A stretch of DNA of 64,000 bases from Aquamicrobium sp. LC103. Lineage in GTDB: Bacteria; Pseudomonadota; Alphaproteobacteria; Rhizobiales; Rhizobiaceae. Of the stretch, positions 59,579 to 64,000 are shown piece by piece. The stretch spans positions 326,628-390,627 of the forward strand of contig NZ_LBCQ02000005.1 in the NCBI RefSeq assembly GCF_001014615.2, in the 5' to 3' direction. The position numbers and the translations under genes are program-made. Below the pieces are notes generated by a model. It saw only the letters and a list, made by a program, of their open reading frames with translations. It did not search any database and was not told where the DNA came from. Position 1 is the first letter of the stretch. Every line of letters begins with the position of its first letter.

Positions 59579-60608
59579 CTACTACACCGCCGGCACGATC
59601 TCGATCGCGGCCAACGGAACGACCGTCACCGGCACAGGTACAGCGTGGCTCACCGCCGGTTTCCAGGAAGGCGACCAGCTCTTCGCCAACGGTTTTCTCG
59701 GTATCGTGCTCTCGGTCCAGAGCAATACGAGCCTGCTGCTCGCGCAGCCGTGGCGCGGCGGCGCGCTTAGCAACGCGTCCTACTACCTCATGTACCTGAA
59801 CGAGGGTTCTCGTGCCTCGGCGCAGGCGCGTCTTCTCATCGACCTTCTCGGTGGCTCGGGAAACCTCCAGGCTCTCGCCGGTCTCACCGGCGCAGCAAAT
59901 CGTCTGCCGTTTTTCACCGGCGCTGGCACGATGGATACGACCGCGCTGACGCCGTTCATGCGAACGCTGCTGGACGATGCGAATGGAGCCGCGGCCTACG
60001 GCACGCTGGGCACTATTCCCGATGGTTCATTGCCTGGTCGCATTAGCGAGATTTGCCCGCTTGTGTCCAACTTGAACGATATAGCAACGAGCGGCTGGGC
60101 GCGTGCACCCGGTGGCACAACCGGGAATCCCCATTCGGGCGTCGTTGTAGTCTTCACATTGGTCTATTCGGCCACAGCGCGGCGGCAGTTCGCATACGCT
60201 ATGGGCGCATTTTCATGGTCCCGCGCGATGAACTCCGGAACTTGGACCGCGTGGGTGCGCGATGATCCACCTGAGCGCGGATCGAATGCGAATGGAGAGT
60301 ATGTTCGCTTTGCTGATGGAACGCAGATTTGCTGGAATGTCGTCCGCACTGCGATACCTGAGGGGCACACACAGCTATCGGCCAACCTTTATTACAGCAA
60401 TTGGCAGGCGGTCACCTTCCCCGTTGGATTTTCAGTTGCGCCGGCAGTGACACAGTTAGTATTTCGCAACGCACCTGATTACAGTACGCCCTTCGCGTTC
60501 TCTCGACAGGTAAACACAACTAGCTGCGGGCTCGTGACCGCAACCACCGCAAACAGCGTGACCGTTGGATATGTACAATCGTATAGCGCAATCGGCAGGT
60601 GGTACTGA
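59562..60608 (+). CDS. Tail fibre protein
   Basis: A 348-residue protein. The N-terminal beta domain (YYTAGTISIAANGTTVTGTG, FLGIVLSVQSNTSLLLAQPW) is a virion-attachment module seen in siphophage fibres. The C-terminal half (SGTWTAWVRDDP, NGEYVRFADGTQICWNVV, AVTFPVGFSVAPAVTQLVF) is the common fibre-tip pattern. GC content and codon use drop in the C-terminal third, in keeping with exchange of receptor-binding ends. Confidence 0.82.
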   Translation: MSAPLSYYTAGTISIAANGTTVTGTGTAWLTAGFQEGDQLFANGFLGIVLSVQSNTSLLLAQPWRGGALSNASYYLMYLNEGSRASAQARLLIDLLGGSGNLQALAGLTGAANRLPFFTGAGTMDTTALTPFMRTLLDDANGAAAYGTLGTIPDGSLPGRISEICPLVSNLNDIATSGWARAPGGTTGNPHSGVVVVFTLVYSATARRQFAYAMGAFSWSRAMNSGTWTAWVRDDPPERGSNANGEYVRFADGTQICWNVVRTAIPEGHTQLSANLYYSNWQAVTFPVGFSVAPAVTQLVFRNAPDYSTPFAFSRQVNTTSCGLVTATTANSVTVGYVQSYSAIGRWY

Positions 60609-61048
60609 TGAAAATCACACTCTCTCCTCAGCGTCGCAACGATGCACTCACGGTGACCAAAGCCGGTGACATGCTGACGATCAACGGCGAGCCATTCGAT
60701 TTCTCCGATCTGCCGGATGGCGCGACCATTCCAGCCGGCGAAGTGCCGAGTGAATGGATCGTCGGTCCAGTCGACCGCGTCAGCGGCGAACTGCGGCTGA
60801 CGCTTATCCTGCCGCATGGTCCGAATCCTGAGCCGTGGCAATCGTTCCCTGAATCAATCGTCTCGCCGGCTGACGGTGAACTCGATCTTCCCTGGGACAC
60901 ATACCAAGAAACCAGTAGAGAGCCGGTCACCGGAGGCACCCGAGTAACCGTCACCACCTATCGCTGGCGCAGGCCGCCGACAGTTGAGGCCACGACCTTC
61001 ATTCCTTCACCTCCAAAACCCGAGGAGCCCGGCGATGTGGAAGCCTGA
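60608..61048 (+). CDS. Tail-fibre-associated hypothetical protein
   Basis: A 146-residue protein (MKITLSPQRRNDALTVTKAG, DMLTINGEPFDFSDLPDGAT, SGELRLTLILPHGPNPEPWQ). This N-terminal pattern recurs after fibre genes in many prophages and is taken as fibre-assembly-related. Starts within the fibre stop (TGATG). Confidence 0.62.
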   Translation: MKITLSPQRRNDALTVTKAGDMLTINGEPFDFSDLPDGATIPAGEVPSEWIVGPVDRVSGELRLTLILPHGPNPEPWQSFPESIVSPADGELDLPWDTYQETSREPVTGGTRVTVTTYRWRRPPTVEATTFIPSPPKPEEPGDVEA

Positions 61049-61367
61049 TCCAGCGACGATCATCACAACCGAACAGAAGGCCGCACAGGCACAGACCGCG
61101 CTGATTGAGCGTTTCCGCATGGCCGTCCAGGCCCACGTCGATGCGACCGCGCAGTCTCAGCGCTACGACAGCGGAAACTCTCTTGCCTCTTATGTCGCCA
61201 GCACCAATGCGACATGGGCAGCCGAAGCGCAGGCGTTCGTTGCTTGGCGCGATGCGGTCTGGGTCTATGCCTATGCCGAGCTCGACAAGGTGCTTGCCGG
61301 CGAGCGCGAGCAGCCGACGGTCGAGGGCTTCATTGGCGAACTGGATCCGATGATGTGGCCGGACTAG
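61035..61367 (+). CDS. Hypothetical tail-fibre assembly-like protein
   Basis: A 110-residue helical protein (MWKPDPATIITTEQKAAQAQ, RFRMAVQAHVDATAQSQRYD, AFVAWRDAVWVYAYAELDKV). The spacing RYDSGNSLASYVASTNATWA resembles phage proteins that follow fibre genes and support their assembly. I chose the ATG at 61035, overlapping the previous gene by 14 bases. Confidence 0.62.
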   Translation: MWKPDPATIITTEQKAAQAQTALIERFRMAVQAHVDATAQSQRYDSGNSLASYVASTNATWAAEAQAFVAWRDAVWVYAYAELDKVLAGEREQPTVEGFIGELDPMMWPD

Positions 61368-61379
61368 CCAAACCACCTC

Positions 61380-61407
61380 AAAAAAAGACCGGCGCGGTGG
61401 CCGGTCT
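61380..61407 (-). terminator. Intrinsic terminator, leftward
   Basis: On the minus strand AGACCGGC, a six-base loop and GCCGGTCT form an 8-bp stem followed by TTTTTT. It lies 13 bases past the last rightward tail gene. The plus strand has no T-run after the stem, so it mainly stops leftward transcription from the cargo genes at 61.6-63.4 kb. Confidence 0.65.
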
Positions 61408-61491
61408 GTAACAGGGACAATACAGATGCTCCCGGGGATGGAGGGGATGGGTGCATCTACCACTTCAACGGCTGGTTGCCGATTTGGTTCC

Positions 61492-61525
61492 TGTAAAAGA
61501 AAAACGGCCGGCTTTGGAGCCGGCC
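61492..61525 (-). terminator. Second intrinsic terminator, leftward
   Basis: On the minus strand GGCCGGCT, a four-base loop and AGCCGGCC form a perfect 8-bp stem (61506-61525) followed by GTTTTTCTTTTAC. It is the first terminator met by transcripts leaving the small CPEC gene. The surrounding 61408-61620 shows no convincing gene. Confidence 0.65.
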
Positions 61526-61620
61526 AGTTGATCCCGATAAGATATGTAACCATCCATGCGGAGAGAGGGTATCCATGGTGGCTGCACCTATTAAAAAGCC
61601 ATCGACTGCGTCTGCTCTAG

Positions 61621-61839
61621 TTACCCAATTGGTCGCTCCAGCGCATCCTTAAGCGCGGCGACACACTCCGGACAAAGCTCAATTGTGTATCGGTAGCGGG
61701 AGGCGTCATAGATGCCATCAGCCTCGAAGGTGAGGACGAGGCAATCGCCGTCTCGTTCGATGTCCCCCGCGTTTAGCGATTGTTTGCTGATGAGCTTCTT
61801 CCGGCCCGGCCTTTTCGCCGGCTCCACGTAGATGCGCAT
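61621..61839 (-). CDS. Small hypothetical protein with CPEC motif
   Basis: A 72-residue protein (MRIYVEPAKRPGRKKLISKQ, YRYTIELCPECVAALKDAL). GAGGG lies six bases before the ATG at 61839. Only one CxxC pair is present, so a zinc site would need a dimer. It is leftward, followed by two terminators, and probably forms a lysogen-expressed cargo unit with or beside the pyruvyl transferase gene. Confidence 0.55.
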   Translation of the reverse strand: MRIYVEPAKRPGRKKLISKQSLNAGDIERDGDCLVLTFEADGIYDASRYRYTIELCPECVAALKDALERPIG

Positions 61840-62179
61840 GGTTTACCCTCAAGCCCGTGTTGAGGCGACTGACCTTAGCTAGCCAATCACGGGGTGGCAC
61901 CTCCCATTTGGTAGTAGCGCTACCCCCTGGACCCCACCACGACTTCATCTATCGCACCGAGACGAGCAAGGCACCGCCGTGCGGCCTATGAAGTGATCTT
62001 TGGCAAGCGGCGCTCGCAAAGCCCCTGACCAGCATGACGTTGGTCGAGGTGCAGAAGGCGCAGAGCACCTGGTCGACGAAAGCCTGGGCGCGGCGCTTCA
62101 CTGGCGCTGATGGCGTGGCCCGATTAGGCGATGTTGACGTGGACCATCGCCGATTGCGCAGGACCAAGCAACGGGTCGC
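61840..62179. other. 340-bp stretch without a supported gene
   Basis: Between two leftward genes. It contains an inverted pair GTAGCGCTAC at 61913-61922 and an open frame of 49 codons on the plus strand (62034-62183, MTLVEVQKAQSTWSTKAW) without a ribosome binding site. It may hold the promoter of the CPEC gene; nothing else is supported. Confidence 0.4.
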
Positions 62180-63358
62180 TTAGATAGAGAGAAGGCTTGC
62201 GATTCTTGTACGCCACATTGATCGAGAAGGCCGCCTCCCTTCGTATATTAAGCGCGCAACCTCCAGTTTCTTTTTAACGCGTTCAGCGTCCTGCGAGACG
62301 ATCGGAGCAGGGGCGTCTACTGGCGTGAAACCTACTTCTTCAAGTTCGACGATCGGCCTAAGCGGTGAGCCAAGTTCGACGACGGAGCCATGCTTAATCT
62401 GGTAGTACTCGCCATGTTCCAAATAGTAGCCGTTTGCTCCGGCTCTGGCCGCGAGAAGGTGAGGGTGGAAACGGGATGAGATGATCGTGTCGCCGGCTTT
62501 GACCGGAAGACGGTCGACTAGCGACCAGACGTCTGCGACCTCCATATTTGGAAATGCTTCTTTGAAGGCTTCCTGGGCAAGCTGATCGCGATCTGGCGCA
62601 CAGTTCCAAAACAGAATCCGGTCAAATTGCCGCTTGATCTCACTGTCATGCCGTTTGACGCGCCGCACCAAAGCAGCCAGACGATCATTTTGAAGATAAG
62701 TCGAGATATGAAGCGTCCGACCGCCATGGCTTGGGGTGGGTTCGGATCGCATAAAGGTATCGTCGAGGCCATGGTAAGCAACCTTGCCGATGCCGCTATG
62801 TTCAGCGATGAACTGCGGTCCATGCCCGTCACGAGATTCGATGAAGTCGAAGCTCTCAATAACCTTCCGAAACGTGCGTTTATGCTCCGTCGGCGGCGGG
62901 CTCATCGGCATCAACCCGACCCCGGTAGCAATGATGCGGGTTCCAAAGGTCTTATTGAGCGCAGCGGCGAAGCCGAGAAGAAATGAGGTTCTCGGCCACT
63001 TCTCACTGATGTAGCCGCCGCCGATCATGTGAAAGGTATGTGCGTCCTGAAAATATTTCTCGACGCCCGTAAGGCGAGGGTGCTTGGCCAGCGTGTTGCG
63101 GTAGAAGAACTTGTATCCGCGTTCGAGATTTCCCCAAAAGTCATCGTTCGGCAGGGATCGCGTTAGCGATTTGACGATAGTGACGTGAGATGCCCGCCAA
63201 TTGTATGGGTGCAGCCGCAACGCCGAGATCGACGGATCGGTGCACTCCAAGACAATGCGTTCGGTAGGATTTTTCTCAGCGAGATACGTCAACCAATACT
63301 TGGCGATCAGCTCATCGCCATAGTTCGGGACCCCGCTCCCGCCCAACAGGTAATACAT
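62180..63358 (-). CDS. Polysaccharide pyruvyl transferase-family protein (prophage cargo)
   Basis: A 392-residue protein with MYYLLGGSGVPNYGDELIAK at the start, the mid-domain FHMIGGGYISEKW and RIIATGVGLMP, and the C-terminal DTIISSRFHPHLLAARAGAN, a pattern of the PF04230 family. These enzymes add pyruvate ketals to exopolysaccharides such as succinoglycan. I chose the ATG at 63358, preceded by GGGCGGAA. It is leftward inside the prophage between fibre and lysis genes. Surface-polysaccharide change in the lysogen is inferred. Confidence 0.82.
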   Translation of the reverse strand: MYYLLGGSGVPNYGDELIAKYWLTYLAEKNPTERIVLECTDPSISALRLHPYNWRASHVTIVKSLTRSLPNDDFWGNLERGYKFFYRNTLAKHPRLTGVEKYFQDAHTFHMIGGGYISEKWPRTSFLLGFAAALNKTFGTRIIATGVGLMPMSPPPTEHKRTFRKVIESFDFIESRDGHGPQFIAEHSGIGKVAYHGLDDTFMRSEPTPSHGGRTLHISTYLQNDRLAALVRRVKRHDSEIKRQFDRILFWNCAPDRDQLAQEAFKEAFPNMEVADVWSLVDRLPVKAGDTIISSRFHPHLLAARAGANGYYLEHGEYYQIKHGSVVELGSPLRPIVELEEVGFTPVDAPAPIVSQDAERVKKKLEVARLIYEGRRPSRSMWRTRIASLLSI

Positions 63359-63571
63359 TTCCGCCCCAATATGCCGCCCGAGTCTTAACCGATCTAGTTC
63401 CGGCGAGAGAAAAAAGCAACGGTTGGTTGCGGACACCGAACGGAAGCTCGCACTCAACAGTACTCTCTAACAACCCGCCCATGATCTCAGACATTCGTCG
63501 GGATACTGATGGGAATTCTCTAACTGATTAACATTTCAGTCACGCCGCTCGTCGGCGGGAAAGGACTTCGC

Positions 63572-64000
63572 ATGCGCGTAGACTACGACATCGCCATGGA
63601 GATCGCATCGCATGAGGCGGTCGTGCGCCAGGCCTACAAGGACAGCGTAGGCGTTTGGACCTGGAGCGTCGGTCTGACGTCGGCGACCGGCCACATGGTT
63701 GAGCGTTATATCGGCAAGCCGCAGTCGCTCGAGCACTGCCTTCGCGTCTACGTGTGGGCGCTCGATAACTACGCCGATGCCGTTCGAAAGGCATTCGCTG
63801 GCATTCCACTCACCAAAGCGCAGTTTGCCGCGGCACTGTCGTTCCATTGGAACACCGGCGCAATCGCGCGAGCCTCGTGGGTGAAGAAGTTCAAGGCCGG
63901 CGATATCACTGGCGCCCGCAAGGCATTCATGGACTGGCGCAAGCCAGCATCGATCATCGGGCGCCGCGAGAAGGAGCGGGATCTGTTCTTCGAGGGCAAG
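63572..64000 (+). CDS. GH24 phage lysozyme (endolysin), truncated by the window end
   Basis: At least 143 residues; the frame is open to the last base. IASHEAVVRQAYKDSVGVWT followed by WSVGLT matches the E-(8)-D-(5)-T catalytic triad of T4-type lysozymes. LTKAQFAAALSFHWNTGAI is the second conserved block. The ATG at 63572 follows GGAAAGG. No signal or SAR helix is present, so a holin encoded elsewhere (probably downstream) is needed. Confidence 0.87.
   Translation, partial: MRVDYDIAMEIASHEAVVRQAYKDSVGVWTWSVGLTSATGHMVERYIGKPQSLEHCLRVYVWALDNYADAVRKAFAGIPLTKAQFAAALSFHWNTGAIARASWVKKFKAGDITGARKAFMDWRKPASIIGRREKERDLFFEGK

Larger units (their letters stand above)
30414..64000. mobile_element. HK97-like siphovirus prophage, left part; right end outside window
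   Basis: From the integrase beside tRNA-Sec through regulators, replication, packaging, head, tail and endolysin genes, the content and order are those of a temperate siphovirus. The left boundary is placed just past the tRNA gene but could lie inside it or up to the integrase stop at 30482. No second copy of tRNA sequence occurs in the window, so attR and probably holin/spanin genes lie beyond 64 kb. Confidence 0.88.

Noticed and set aside
61426..61620. A 64-codon plus-strand open frame after the tail genes
   Set aside because: It crosses the leftward terminator hairpin, has no ribosome binding site and no recognisable protein features.
61575..61652. A 25-codon plus-strand frame preceded by GGAGAGAGGG
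   Set aside because: Good ribosome-binding-like sequence, but the peptide is too short to support and it overlaps the leftward CPEC gene.
62034..62183. A 49-codon plus-strand frame
   Set aside because: No Shine-Dalgarno, runs into the convergent transferase stop, no family; left as part of the unexplained 340-bp gap.

Overview
The window reads as high-GC DNA of an alphaproteobacterium of the Hyphomicrobiales (Mesorhizobium/Phyllobacteriaceae-like). This rests on tightly overlapping ATGA/GTGA operons, a rich set of ABC importers for organic and amino acids, IclR and LysR regulators, and a rhizobial-type HK97-like prophage. The left half (1 to about 30.3 kb) is host chromosome with catabolic and metal-resistance genes. 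The right half (about 30.4 kb to the end) is a siphovirus-type prophage whose right end lies outside the window.

Host part. (a) 1-10.2 kb: a 5'-truncated PLP aminotransferase, a LysR regulator, and a probable operon of nine translationally linked or closely spaced genes: a YdfG-like SDR, a polar amino-acid-type ABC importer (two permeases, ATPase, binding protein), an RraA/HMG-aldolase-like protein, an IdnO-like SDR, gluconokinase, a D-2-hydroxyacid dehydrogenase and an L-idonate 5-dehydrogenase-like enzyme. The last four could carry 2-keto-L-gulonate/L-idonate through 5-ketogluconate and gluconate to 6-phosphogluconate. (b) 10.3-26.2 kb: two facing gene groups for CoA-thioester oxidation: five acyl-CoA dehydrogenases (two large/small pairs plus one classical enzyme), a hydratase-2/MaoC protein, an enoyl-CoA hydratase, two SDRs (one frameshifted), an acyl-CoA ligase, a complete Liv-type ABC importer and an IclR regulator. 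Together they look like uptake, activation and beta-oxidation-like breakdown of a cyclic or branched carboxylic acid. (c) 26.3-29.4 kb: a Zn/Cd/Pb P1B-ATPase behind a textbook MerR-type promoter, followed by its merR gene. (d) 29.4-30.4 kb: two small hypothetical genes (one frameshifted) and a selenocysteine tRNA gene.

Prophage. A leftward lysogeny block (tyrosine integrase and ribbon-helix-helix protein) diverges from a rightward early operon (excisionase-like HTH protein, small unknown proteins, and a replication-initiator-like protein whose 3' end contains four iterons followed by an AT-rich stretch). Next come an accessory zone (BrnTA toxin-antitoxin, a divergent pair of membrane proteins, HNH endonuclease, an unknown gene) and the late module: small and large terminase, portal, HK97 protease, capsid, connectors, tail tube, tail chaperones with a predicted -1 frameshift, tape measure, tail tip, three tandem paralogues and fibre genes. 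The window ends inside a GH24 endolysin gene.

Scattered through the rightward late module are leftward genes with their own ribosome binding sites: a two-helix membrane protein, a Tat/lipobox L,D-transpeptidase, a small CPEC protein and a polysaccharide pyruvyl transferase-like protein. These are probable lysogen-expressed cargo that changes the host surface or excludes other phages. A small Tat-signal protein between tail genes carries a segment resembling the C-terminus of the phage's own tail-tip protein and is the most unusual single gene seen. The iteron origin, the frameshift heptamer, the 21-bp duplicated brn operator and the MerR promoter are the strongest non-coding signals.
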